The notes under the pieces are model-generated. The model did no database searches. It was not told the origin of the DNA and saw only the letters and a list, made by a program, of their open reading frames with translations. A stretch of DNA of 64,000 nucleotides from Qipengyuania aestuarii (GTDB lineage: Bacteria > Pseudomonadota > Alphaproteobacteria > Sphingomonadales > Sphingomonadaceae), in assembly GCF_019711535.1 (NCBI RefSeq), contig NZ_JAIGNP010000001.1, positions 806,001 to 870,000 on the forward strand. Direction: 5' to 3'. Made by a program: the position numbers and the translations under genes. Shown here in pieces: positions 7,507 to 17,496 of this stretch (positions are counted from its first letter, which is position 1; every line of letters begins with the position of its first letter).

Positions 7507-8922
7507 ATGGCAGGGTCGGACACCAGACTGCTCATGCTGATCGACGAGGACGCTCCTCAGATCAGCGCCATCTCTCCTGTCGCGGCCCATGAAGGGTTCG
7601 ATATCCTCACGGCGAAAACCTATGCGGCAGCGCTGGAAATGCTGGGCGCGGAGGATGGGCCGGAGGTCGACATCCTGCTGTTCGACGGCGAAGTTGCCGC
7701 GGACAATGCTGGCCGCTTCATCCAGCAGGTGCACGAACTCCAGCCCGACTGCACGATCCTGGTGATCGGCACCAGAAACGCCCCGGAAATCGTCTTCGAT
7801 GCCATGAAGGGCGGTGCGAACGATTATCTGGTGAAACCGATCAGGCCCGAACGACTGACCACGGCGCTGCGCAATTCCAGCCTCGTCGCCCTTCCCCGCG
7901 ACGAGCTCCTTCCCCTTTCCGAAAAGCTCGTCTCGATCCTCGAATTCGGCGGCATGGTCGGCTCCGAGGCGCAGTTCAGGATCGCTCTTGCCAAGGCCGC
8001 CGCCGCGTCGCGCGGCAACGGGCATGTGCTGGTCGAAGGCGAAAGCGGCACGGGCAAGGCAACGCTGATGAAAGCCATCCAGCATACCTCGGCGCGCGCT
8101 AAGGGGCCTACGGAAATGCTCGAATGCGCGGTGCAGCGGCACGACATGCTGGAGGGGCTGATTTTCGGTCGCGAGAGCGCCGGCACGCCGCACGATCTGG
8201 AACGGCAGGAAGGCGTGCTTGCCCGCTGCGACGGGGGAACCGTGATGATCGGCTCGATCGATGCCCTGCCCCGCGAATTGCAGGATAGCCTGGACGCCGC
8301 GCTGGAAACCGGCATCGTGCGTCCGGTCGGCGCCGCCCATGGCTTCAAGATCGACGTGCGCATTCTCGCCTCGTCGCGGGTCCCGCTCGAAGACATGGTG
8401 AAGGAAGGCCTGTTCTCCGCTTCGCTCTACGAGAAATTGTCGCTCACCCGCATCGTGATGCCGGCCCTGCGCGACCGGTCCGGCGACATCCCCGCCCTCA
8501 CCCGCTTCTTCCTTGCCGCCTTTGCCGAGGTGGAGGGAATGAAGCACCATTCCATCGCCGATAGCGGCCTCTCCCTGCTCGAGGCTTTCGACTGGCCGGG
8601 CAACGTCCGGCAGCTGCAGAACGTGCTGTTCCGCGCCTGCATCAACGAGCAGCGCGAAGCGCTGACCGACCACAGCTTCCCACATCTCAGTGCATTGCTG
8701 GGCGATACCGACCGCGGGGAAAGCCGCGCACGGGGTCTCGGCGTGCTGCTCTACAAGGAAGACGGCAATCTGCGCACGCTGGCAGAGATCGAGGCGGACG
8801 TGATCCGCATCGCCATCGGGCAGTACGAAGGCAAGATGAGCGAAGTCGCCCGCCGCCTGGGTATCGGCCGCTCGACACTCTACCGCAAGCTTCAGGAGCT
8901 GGGGATCGACAATCCGGGCTGA
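7507..8922 (+). CDS. NtrC-family response regulator with degenerate AAA+ domain
   Basis: A 471-aa protein with receiver, AAA+ and Fis-type helix-turn-helix domains. The receiver looks functional: acidic pocket DED at 13-15, phospho-acceptor Asp60, Thr89 and Lys110. The AAA+ domain keeps Walker A (GESGTGK, 178-184) but has Gly249-Ser250 where Walker B normally has Asp-Glu, and it has no GAFTGA loop (FGRESAGTPHD at the expected place). It therefore cannot be a normal sigma-54 activator. It may act with housekeeping RNA polymerase, as reported for Rhodobacter NtrC. The HTH (GKMSEVARRLGIGRSTLYRK) is intact. The ATG at 7507 has GGGGAG eight bases upstream; a TTG at 7453 and an ATG at 7486 are alternatives. 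No partner kinase is adjacent. Confidence 0.88.
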   Translation: MAGSDTRLLMLIDEDAPQISAISPVAAHEGFDILTAKTYAAALEMLGAEDGPEVDILLFDGEVAADNAGRFIQQVHELQPDCTILVIGTRNAPEIVFDAMKGGANDYLVKPIRPERLTTALRNSSLVALPRDELLPLSEKLVSILEFGGMVGSEAQFRIALAKAAAASRGNGHVLVEGESGTGKATLMKAIQHTSARAKGPTEMLECAVQRHDMLEGLIFGRESAGTPHDLERQEGVLARCDGGTVMIGSIDALPRELQDSLDAALETGIVRPVGAAHGFKIDVRILASSRVPLEDMVKEGLFSASLYEKLSLTRIVMPALRDRSGDIPALTRFFLAAFAEVEGMKHHSIADSGLSLLEAFDWPGNVRQLQNVLFRACINEQREALTDHSFPHLSALLGDTDRGESRARGLGVLLYKEDGNLRTLAEIEADVIRIAIGQYEGKMSEVARRLGIGRSTLYRKLQELGIDNPG

Positions 8923-9053
8923 AACGGCCATGATGCCCGCAGGAAAAGAGGAGCAAGTCAGGTGAACTAAGGCGACCGCCACGGCGGATCTCATACATTT
9001 CCGGCCCGCGATGGCCTGACCGCCAGACCTGATTACTTCTCGAAAGAAAGCTC

Positions 9054-9833
9054 ATGCAAAAACTGAACGACATGCTCTGCGTGGTCACCGGCGGTTCGCG
9101 CGGGATCGGCGAGGCCGTCTGCGCCGCCTTCATCGCCGAAGGCGCGCGCGTTATCCTGACCGAAATCGACGAAACGGCTGGAGCGGCCACGGCCGCGCGG
9201 CTCGACTGCGAATTCCGCCAACTGGACGTGGCCAGCGAACCGGCCTGGGCTGCCCTAGAAAGTGAGCATCCCGCCATCAATGTGCTCGTCAACAATGCGG
9301 GCATCACCGGCTTCGCAACCGGCACAGCGCCGCACGATCCCGAAACGGCCAGTCTGGCCGACTGGCGGCGCGTTCACGCGGTCAATACCGACGGATGTTT
9401 TCTCGGCTGCCGCTACGCCTTGCGGGCGATGAAGGAAGGCGGCGATGGCTCGATCATCAACATCTCCTCGCGATCCGGCATGGTGGGCATCCCGGGCGCG
9501 GCAGCCTATGCCGCGAGCAAGGCGGCGATCCGCAACCACACCAAATCGGTGGCGCTTTACGCCGCGCAGCAGGGCTGGCGCATCCGCTGCAATTCGGTCC
9601 ATCCCGCCGCCGTGCTGACCCCCATGTGGGAGCCGATGCTGGGCCAGGGCGAAGAGCGCGAGGCGGCCATGGCCGCTCTGGTCGCAGACACTCCGCTCAA
9701 GCGGTTCGGCAGACCGGAAGAAGTCGCTGCGCTTTGCGTCTATCTGGCTTCAGCGGACAGCGCCTATATGACCGGCGCCGAACTGACGATGGATGGCGGT
9801 CTGCTCGCAGGGAGCGCCGCCTCGCCCGGTTAG
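9054..9833 (+). CDS. SDR family NAD(P)-dependent oxidoreductase
   Basis: A classical short-chain dehydrogenase of 259 aa. It has the cofactor motif TGGSRGIG near the N-terminus, NNAG, catalytic Ser in NISSRSG, and YAASK supplying Tyr and Lys. The C-terminal YMTGAELTMDGG is usual for the cyclohexanol/3-oxoacyl dehydrogenase-like group. The acidic residue after the second strand (TEID) suggests NAD preference. Substrate unknown. It converges on folP: the two stops are five bases apart, in a short tandem repeat of TTAGCCCGG. Confidence 0.87.
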   Translation: MQKLNDMLCVVTGGSRGIGEAVCAAFIAEGARVILTEIDETAGAATAARLDCEFRQLDVASEPAWAALESEHPAINVLVNNAGITGFATGTAPHDPETASLADWRRVHAVNTDGCFLGCRYALRAMKEGGDGSIINISSRSGMVGIPGAAAYAASKAAIRNHTKSVALYAAQQGWRIRCNSVHPAAVLTPMWEPMLGQGEEREAAMAALVADTPLKRFGRPEEVAALCVYLASADSAYMTGAELTMDGGLLAGSAASPG

Positions 9834-9838
9834 CCCGG

Positions 9839-10951
9839 TTAGCCCGGCAGATCGCCGAAATCGGTCAGCGCCGCATCGCGCAGACCGCGCCAGACATTGC
9901 GCGCCTGCACCGTTTCCGCGACATCGTGGACGCGGTGCAGCTGCACGCCCGCATCCATACCTTTGAGCGCCAGCGCCACGCTGCCGCCGAGGCGATGGTC
10001 GGCGCCGGCTTCGTTCGACAATGCCCCGATCATGCGCTTGCGGCTCGCGCCGAGCAGGACCGGGTGCCCCAGCGCGTGGAACAGCGGCAAGGCGTTCATC
10101 AGCGCGAGATTGTCCGACAGCGATTTGCCGAACCCGATACCGGGATCGAGCATGATGCGCTCTCCTGCCACGCCGGCTTCCAGCGCGGCATCGCGGCGCG
10201 CGCGTAATTCGTCGAAAACATCGAACACCACGCTGGCATAGTCGCCGCCTTCGTGGAGGTCCTGCCCCGTACCGGGTGCATGCATCAGCACCACCGCGCA
10301 CTGCGCGCCCGCCACTACTTCGGCACTTCGCGGGTCATGGGTGAGGCCGGAGACATCGTTGATCAATGTGGCACCGGCAGCCAGCGCCGCTTCCATGACC
10401 GCGGCCTTCCGGGTGTCGACGCTGACCGCAGCGCCCATCCCTGCGCACATTTCTATGGCGGGCACCACGCGCTTGATCTCGTCGCCTTCCCACACCGCTT
10501 TCGCGCCCGGCCGGGTGCTTTCGCCGCCCACATCGATGATCGCGGCCCCGGCTTCGATCATCGACGAGGCCTGTTCGCGCTGGGCATCGGGATCGTCCAT
10601 GAAAGCTCCGGCATCGCTGAAACTGTCGGGAGTGACATTGAGAATGCCCATGATCTGCGGCTGGTCGAGCCGGATCGTGCGGCTGCCCAGTTCGAACGGG
10701 GGATGCGCCAGGGTGAGATTGGCCCACTGGCGTTCCGCATCATCCGCGACACTATCGGGCAAGGCGCCCATCACATCGGCGATGGTGTCGGGCGCGGCGA
10801 GCCAGCGTTCCGCCACTGCCCCGTCGCGGCGCAGGATCACGGCGAAACGGCTGGCATAGACCATGCCGCCGGCCAGCCGGATGGCATTGCCGTGTTCGCT
10901 TTGCGGACCGGGCACGAGGCCGATGGGGCGGATGTAGATGCGATCAGTCAT
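9839..10951 (-). CDS. folP: Dihydropteroate synthase
   Basis: Condenses 6-hydroxymethyl-dihydropterin pyrophosphate with p-aminobenzoate in folate synthesis; target of sulfonamides. Signature segments are MGILNVTPDSFSDAG, IDVGGESTRPGA, LINDVSG, LDPGIGFGKS and LLGASRKRMIG. At 370 aa it is about 90 residues longer than the E. coli enzyme (282 aa). The extra sequence is an N-terminal stretch before HPPFELGSRTIRLDQPQIMG, seen in many sphingomonad enzymes and of unknown role. It converges with the SDR gene. Confidence 0.95.
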   Translation of the reverse strand: MTDRIYIRPIGLVPGPQSEHGNAIRLAGGMVYASRFAVILRRDGAVAERWLAAPDTIADVMGALPDSVADDAERQWANLTLAHPPFELGSRTIRLDQPQIMGILNVTPDSFSDAGAFMDDPDAQREQASSMIEAGAAIIDVGGESTRPGAKAVWEGDEIKRVVPAIEMCAGMGAAVSVDTRKAAVMEAALAAGATLINDVSGLTHDPRSAEVVAGAQCAVVLMHAPGTGQDLHEGGDYASVVFDVFDELRARRDAALEAGVAGERIMLDPGIGFGKSLSDNLALMNALPLFHALGHPVLLGASRKRMIGALSNEAGADHRLGGSVALALKGMDAGVQLHRVHDVAETVQARNVWRGLRDAALTDFGDLPG

Positions 10952-11034
10952 TGCCAGGCTGTCCTAGCCGATTGGCGGCAGGATGGAACATGGTCCCGGC
11001 CAGAAAATGCAATGCGCCCCACCGCGGCGCGTCC

Positions 11035-12390
11035 CTAGCTCTCTCTGGCAGGCTCGGCGGGGTCCTTCGGCATGAAGCCCCGTGCCAGTGCGAGATACAG
11101 CTTCTCGCGGCAGACCAAGCTCCCCGCCCAGTCTCCGATCAGGGCCGTTGCGAACAGCGGCAGGATGACATGGCTGCTGCCCGTCGCTTCGCCCAGAATG
11201 ATCACAGCCGTCAGCGGCGCGCGAACGACGCCGGTGAAATAGCCCGCCATGCCGAGCAGGACGATCAGACCCGCCTGTTCGGCCGGAAAGAGCGGCGTCA
11301 GGATCTGGCCAAAGCCCGCCCCGGCGGCGAGCGAGGGGGCGAAGATGCCGCCGGGAATGCCGCTGACGCTGGTTGCCAGCGCGGCGAGGAATTTGGCGGG
11401 ACCAAACCAGTAATCGCCCTGTTCGCCTTCGAGCAGCGCCCTGGTCGGTTCGTAGCCCGTGCCTGCTGCATCGCCATCGGTAAGGAATACGAGGAGGCCA
11501 ACGACGACGCCGCAGAGCGCGGCGGTCAGCAAAGGTCGTTTGCCGAGGACCGCGGACCAGCGCCCCTCGGGGCCCCGGAGCATGAGGAACAGGCGCGAGA
11601 ACAGCCCGCCCAACACGCCGCCGAACAGACCGGCCAGCGGGGCGGCGATGAGGACTGTTGTCAGCGGTAGGCTGCCCTGCAACAGACCGAAGTAGATGTA
11701 ATCCCCGGCAAGCCCCTGCGCAGTGAGACCGGCGATCATCACCGCGCCCATGACGAGGACGGCCACGCGCTGCTCATACGCGGTCGCCAGTTCCTCGATG
11801 GCGAAGGCAATGCCTGCGAGAGGCGTGTTGAAGGCGGCGGCCACACCCGCGGCCCCGCCTGCAATGATCACGCCCGGCGTAACGCGCAGGCGAAAGAGCC
11901 GGTGGACCTGGACCATGATCGATCCGGCGAGCTGCACGGTCGGGCCTTCGCGGCCCACGGATGCGCCGCCGCACAGCGCCACCACCGTGAGCACAATCTT
12001 GGCACACGCCGCGCGCAGCGACATGAGGGCGCGCGCCGCAGGGCCCATCGGATCGCGGCTGGCTGCCATGACCTGCGGAATGCCCGAACCGCCCGCCTCG
12101 CTGGCGAAGCGGCGGGTTAGCGCGGCGACGATAAGGAAGGTGGCCGGAGTGAGAACGAGCGGCAGCCAGACATGCTCGCTACGGACGGAGGAAAAGAGCG
12201 CCTGGGCATGATCGCCCAGTTCGGCAAACAGCAGCGCTGCCAGTCCGATGAGCACGGCCGAAACCAGCATCGCGATGCGCCGCTTCCAGTCGTCCGCACT
12301 GACCAGTTCCTGCGGCATCTTGCCGTCGAGGAACCGAGGTCTGCGGGGAAGGAGGGCCATCGCGGCCTGCCCTATGCTGCCGAACGGCAT
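11035..12390 (-). CDS. ClC-family chloride channel/transporter
   Basis: A 451-aa polytopic membrane protein of the ClC family. Selectivity-filter motifs are present: GSGIPQ, GREGPTVQ and GIPGGIFAPS. The gating Glu in GREGP is retained, which points to a Cl-/H+ exchanger rather than a channel, and an IEE pair follows at the position of the proton glutamate region. No CBS domains follow. The ATG at 12390 is used; an ATG at 12360 is equally possible. It starts 35 bp downstream of an HRxxN kinase on the same strand. Confidence 0.92.
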   Translation of the reverse strand: MPFGSIGQAAMALLPRRPRFLDGKMPQELVSADDWKRRIAMLVSAVLIGLAALLFAELGDHAQALFSSVRSEHVWLPLVLTPATFLIVAALTRRFASEAGGSGIPQVMAASRDPMGPAARALMSLRAACAKIVLTVVALCGGASVGREGPTVQLAGSIMVQVHRLFRLRVTPGVIIAGGAAGVAAAFNTPLAGIAFAIEELATAYEQRVAVLVMGAVMIAGLTAQGLAGDYIYFGLLQGSLPLTTVLIAAPLAGLFGGVLGGLFSRLFLMLRGPEGRWSAVLGKRPLLTAALCGVVVGLLVFLTDGDAAGTGYEPTRALLEGEQGDYWFGPAKFLAALATSVSGIPGGIFAPSLAAGAGFGQILTPLFPAEQAGLIVLLGMAGYFTGVVRAPLTAVIILGEATGSSHVILPLFATALIGDWAGSLVCREKLYLALARGFMPKDPAEPARES

Positions 12391-12425
12391 TCGTCCAGCA
12401 CGGACGGTTCAGCGGGAAAGGGGCC

Positions 12426-13397
12426 TCAGGCGATTTTGACCTTGATATCGCACTCGACGCCCTCGGGCGGATAACGCAGGTCGATCTTGCCTGCCGAGCC
12501 GATGGCATCGGCGATGAGAATTGTCCCGAAGCCATGGGCGCTGCTCGCCCTGACCGGCGGTCCGCCCAGCTCGCGCCACTCGATGAAAAGCGTGTCTTCC
12601 TCGCGCACGATATTGACGGAGATGCGTCCGCAATCGTTGGAAAGCGCCCCATATTTCAGCGCATTCGTAGTGAGTTCGTGAAAGATCAGGGCCAGACCCT
12701 GGCCTATCGAGCCGGTCAGTGGCACTTCGTCCTTAACCGTCACTTCGATCCGGGCATCGAGATCGGGGAGCACCGCCAGTTCCGCGTCCAAGATCGCGCT
12801 CGGAGTGAGCGATGCCGAACCATCGCCGACCAATATCTGGTGACTGCGCGCCAGGGCGCTGACGCGACCTTCCAGAGCCGCAGCGAAGCTCGGCAGGTCC
12901 GCGGCCTTGCGAGAAGAGAGGCGCACGATCGACTTGATCACCGAGAGCATGTTGCGCACCCGGTGGTTGAGTTCGTCGGTGAGCAGCTTGAGCCGGGCTT
13001 CGCGCTGCTTTGTCTGCGTGATGTCGATGACATGGCCGATGATCTTGTCGACATGGCCGTCCTCCCCGACGAGAGGCTGGCCGGAGGCACTGATCCATCG
13101 TTTCTCGCCATGGGCATCGCGAATGGCGCAGTCGAAAGACCAGACGGTTCGATCGGCTATCGCCGCGCGCTGCTTGGTCTCGACCTCATCCCGTTGGTCG
13201 GGAAGGACGTGGCCCAGGAACCTGTCGAAGGTCCACTCTTTCAGCGGCTCGTCATACCCGAAAATGGCATCGTGCCGCCGGTTGCGGACCGCTTCGCCAT
13301 TGGCAACGTCGAGTTCCCAGATGCCGATCTGCCCAGCTTCGAGGATAAGGCGCAGGTGATCCGCGCTCAGCTTTTCAAAGGGTATGACATCGGGCAT
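12426..13397 (-). CDS. PAS-HWE (HRxxN) sensor histidine kinase
   Basis: A soluble histidine kinase of 323 aa. A PAS domain (residues 15-130) is followed by the HisKA_2/HWE transmitter with phospho-acceptor His145 in ELNHRVRNM, an HRxxN motif. The ATPase part has HELTTNALKYGAL, the WRE signature (IEWRELGGP) and a G-box in HGFGTILI. HRxxN kinases of sphingomonads (Pak type) are known to control PhyR in the general stress response; that partner is inferred here. No response regulator is adjacent. A paralogue with the same layout and the same His145 lies at 14935-15927, on the other side of ccrM. The ATG at 13397 is chosen over a TTG at 13430. Confidence 0.9.
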   Translation of the reverse strand: MPDVIPFEKLSADHLRLILEAGQIGIWELDVANGEAVRNRRHDAIFGYDEPLKEWTFDRFLGHVLPDQRDEVETKQRAAIADRTVWSFDCAIRDAHGEKRWISASGQPLVGEDGHVDKIIGHVIDITQTKQREARLKLLTDELNHRVRNMLSVIKSIVRLSSRKAADLPSFAAALEGRVSALARSHQILVGDGSASLTPSAILDAELAVLPDLDARIEVTVKDEVPLTGSIGQGLALIFHELTTNALKYGALSNDCGRISVNIVREEDTLFIEWRELGGPPVRASSAHGFGTILIADAIGSAGKIDLRYPPEGVECDIKVKIA

Positions 13398-13475
13398 CGG
13401 TAGGAACGCGTAGGCAAAGCCGGAACCCAAGTCACGGAAATACGCGCTCCTTGGGCTACGCTTCGGTGATCCAGC

Positions 13476-14827
<1,352 letters not shown>

Positions 14828-14934
14828 GACTGATAAGTTTCTCCGGCAGGCTGAAAGCGAGGATCCAGCCCCGAGCTTGCAAATCAGGCCCGAAGCTTCA
14901 TATTAAGATCTTGAATTAAGGGGTCTTTTAACAA

Positions 14935-15927
14935 ATGTTAAACTCGATGGAGCAGCGCGGCAGCGCTGACCAGCATCTCGACATGGCTGTTGCCGCCGGT
15001 CACATCGGGATTTGGGAACTCGATGCCGTTACTCGTGCCGCATGGCGCAATCTCACGCATGACCAGATTTTCGGTTACGAAACCATGCGTGACAGCTGGA
15101 CCTACGATGACTTCCTCGATCATGTCGTCGAGGAAGACCGCGAGGAGGTCGCGGCCACCTATTCCGCCGCGCTTACCGACGGCGTCGACTGGGCGTTCCA
15201 GTGCCGCATCCAGCGGGCCGACGGGCTTATCCGCTGGATAGATGCGCATGGGCGCCATCTGCCTGGCGGTGACGGCAAGAACGATCGGCTGATCGGCCAT
15301 GTGATAGACATTACCGAGACCAAGCGCGCCGAGGAACACCTGCGGCTGGTCACGGCCGAACTGAATCACCGCCTCAAGAACATCATCGCCTCGATCAGCG
15401 GGCTGGTCAGCCTCGCCGCCCGGCAGGAAGGCGACCGCAAGGAAATTTCCGAGACGCTGACCGCGCGGCTGGCCGCAATCGGCAGGAGCCATGATCTGGC
15501 ATATCGCGAACGGAATACGGCGGTTGCAGTCGAGCATATACTCCAGGCCGAACTGGAGGCCTGGCCGAAACTTGCCTCGCAATTCCGCTTCGATATCGAT
15601 CCCGAGCTTTACGTCAGGGCCTCGCTTGCCGAACGGCTGACGCTGGTGCTCCACGAACTCATGACCAATGCCATCAAATATGGTGCGCTTTCGACCAACG
15701 AGGGCCGTGTCAGTTTGAAAACCTATCGCAGTGATGATGGCGAAATCATCCTGCAATGGGCGGAGAGCGACGGTCCCGAAGTCACCGAGCCGTCAGGTCG
15801 CGGTTTCGGAAGCAAGCTCATCCGCAGTTCGCTGAGCGCGGATGCCAAGGTCGAACAGTCGTTCCCGCCCGAGGGGGCGATATGCACCATCACCTTCCCT
15901 GCCAGCACCTTCGTGGACAAGGACTAG
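14935..15927 (+). CDS. PAS-HWE (HRxxN) sensor histidine kinase
   Basis: Paralogue of the kinase at 12426-13397, 330 aa, soluble, with a PAS domain (residues 15-130) and HWE transmitter. The phospho-acceptor is His145 in ELNHRLKNI (HRxxN). HELMTNAIKYGALS and LQWAESDGP form the ATP-binding core, followed by GRGFGSKLI. PAS segments such as GHIGIWELD, QIFGYE and GHVIDIT align directly with the paralogue. The start codon lies inside a perfect TTAACA-AA-TGTTAA palindrome (14928-14941); AAGGGG is 11 bases upstream. It is transcribed divergently from ccrM. A role in general-stress signalling through PhyR is inferred from family. Confidence 0.9.
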   Translation: MLNSMEQRGSADQHLDMAVAAGHIGIWELDAVTRAAWRNLTHDQIFGYETMRDSWTYDDFLDHVVEEDREEVAATYSAALTDGVDWAFQCRIQRADGLIRWIDAHGRHLPGGDGKNDRLIGHVIDITETKRAEEHLRLVTAELNHRLKNIIASISGLVSLAARQEGDRKEISETLTARLAAIGRSHDLAYRERNTAVAVEHILQAELEAWPKLASQFRFDIDPELYVRASLAERLTLVLHELMTNAIKYGALSTNEGRVSLKTYRSDDGEIILQWAESDGPEVTEPSGRGFGSKLIRSSLSADAKVEQSFPPEGAICTITFPASTFVDKD

Positions 15928-15955
15928 CAGCCGCGTAGGTGCAACTGCGCTCGGT

Positions 15956-16873
15956 TCAGTCCGCGGGAGAAAGGCCCGGATCGACACCGGTCATCTCGAC
16001 CGACTTGGCCCAAAGCCGACTGGCAAGAAGCGGATCCTGCGCGGTCTTGGTGGCAATCGCAGGGCCGGACACCTTGCCGCTCATTTCGCGAAAGCCATAG
16101 GGCCCGAAATACTCGCCGCCCTGCACGCCCGCATCGGTCGCTGCCTGCAGTGCGGGCAGCGCCCCTTCTTCCGACGAATTCAGGAACAGACCCACTGCCG
16201 GGCCGAATATCTTGCCAGCAAGGCCCATGTGGCGCGTGAGGTTGGTCTGCGCCACGCCCGGATGCGCCGCAACCGACTTGACCGGCGACCCGGCCGCGCG
16301 AAGGCGGCGATCGAGTTCGAAGGCGAACAGCAGATTGGCCAGCTTGCTCTGGCCATAGAACTTGCTGCGCGAATAGCCTTGCGATGCATCGAGATTGTCG
16401 AAATCGAGCGCCCCGTCGCGGTGGGCTATGGACGATTGGCTTACCACTCTGGCCCCGCCATTTTCCGCCAGCTTGTCCAGCAGCAGGCCCGTGAAGGCAA
16501 AATGGCCAAGGTGGTTCACCGCAAACTGCAGTTCGGCGCCGGTCGATCCGTGCGACAGGGGCGGAAACATCACGCCCGCATTGTTGATCAGCAGATCGAT
16601 GCGGTCTTCCTTACGCGCCTCTTCGGCGGCGTCGCGAACCGAAGCGATATTGGCGAGATCCAGATGCAGATAGGCAAGATCGGCGCGCTCCGGACCGGTG
16701 GAGATTTCATCGATCGCAGCGTTCGCCTTGTCGGCATCGCGGCAGGCCAGCACGATCCGGGCGCCCTTGCGCGACAATGCGCGGGCAATCTCCAGACCGA
16801 TGCCGGTATTGGCCCCGGTGACAATAGCTGTCTTGCCGCTGAGCGTGGGAATATCGGAAAAAGCAAAGGTCAC
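15956..16873 (-). CDS. SDR family oxidoreductase (retinol dehydrogenase-like)
   Basis: Short-chain dehydrogenase of 305 aa. TGANTGIG is the cofactor loop, NNAG the fourth-strand motif, the catalytic Ser lies in VSQSS, and YGQSK gives the Tyr-Lys pair. The long region after the active site (HPGVAQTNLTRHM) resembles the retinol dehydrogenase/WW-oxidoreductase-like group. A basic residue in LACRDADKA suggests NADP(H). The GTG start at 16873 overlaps the rnhB stop (GTGA), so translation is probably coupled. Substrate unknown. Confidence 0.87.
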   Translation of the reverse strand: MTFAFSDIPTLSGKTAIVTGANTGIGLEIARALSRKGARIVLACRDADKANAAIDEISTGPERADLAYLHLDLANIASVRDAAEEARKEDRIDLLINNAGVMFPPLSHGSTGAELQFAVNHLGHFAFTGLLLDKLAENGGARVVSQSSIAHRDGALDFDNLDASQGYSRSKFYGQSKLANLLFAFELDRRLRAAGSPVKSVAAHPGVAQTNLTRHMGLAGKIFGPAVGLFLNSSEEGALPALQAATDAGVQGGEYFGPYGFREMSGKVSGPAIATKTAQDPLLASRLWAKSVEMTGVDPGLSPAD

Positions 16874-17496
16874 GCGAACATCTCCATCTGGCTGACCGGA
16901 GCGAAGCTGCGGCGGTGCAGCGGGCTCGGTCCATATGTTCGCAATGCTTCCATGTGCTGGGCCGTTCCATATCCCATGTTGCGCTCCCACCCGTAATGGG
17001 GGTGCGCGGCTGCCGCCTCGCGCATAAGCCGGTCGCGATATTCCTTGGCCAGGATACTCGCCGCCGAGATACAGGCTTCCTTTGCATCGCCGCCCACAAT
17101 GGCCCGGGCAGGCCAGCGCCATTCCGCACGCCGTCCGGCGGGGGTGAGATTGCCGTCGATGAGGACTTCCTCCGGCTCTGCGCCCAGGGCCTCGATGCAG
17201 CGCTGCGTCGCCAGTGTCATCGCCAGCATGGTCGCGCCGAAGATGTTGAGCCGGTCGATTTCGCCAGGCTCGATCACCGCCAGCCCCCAGGCACAGCGAC
17301 GCTGAATCTGCGGCTCGAGTTTGGAACGCTTGAGAGCGGTAAGTTTTTTGGAATCGTCGAGCCCGCCGGGACATGGCTTGCACAAAACCACCGCAGCGGC
17401 CACCACTGGTCCTGCCAGTGGCCCGCGCCCGGCCTCGTCCACGCCCACAATGAGCGGGGCCGTGCCCAGACCTTTCTCGGGAGTTGATGACAACAT
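16870..17496 (-). CDS. rnhB: Ribonuclease HII
   Basis: Removes RNA from RNA-DNA hybrids and single ribonucleotides from DNA. The N-terminal VGVDEAGRGPLAGPV holds the first catalytic Asp-Glu, LDDSKKL follows, and the C-terminal part has GGDAKEACISAASILAK with the later metal ligands. 208 aa from the ATG at 17496, the normal length. The open frame continues upstream to 17733, but that part lies inside the divergent sugar dehydrogenase gene and is not family sequence. The start codon shares CATG with the start of that gene. It is followed in an overlapping pair by an SDR. Confidence 0.92.
   Translation of the reverse strand: MLSSTPEKGLGTAPLIVGVDEAGRGPLAGPVVAAAVVLCKPCPGGLDDSKKLTALKRSKLEPQIQRRCAWGLAVIEPGEIDRLNIFGATMLAMTLATQRCIEALGAEPEEVLIDGNLTPAGRRAEWRWPARAIVGGDAKEACISAASILAKEYRDRLMREAAAAHPHYGWERNMGYGTAQHMEALRTYGPSPLHRRSFAPVSQMEMFA

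Noticed and set aside
9826..9845. TTAGCCCGG tandem copies between the SDR and folP genes as a regulatory repeat
   Set aside because: Two and a half copies that simply hold the converging stop codons; nothing else suggests function.
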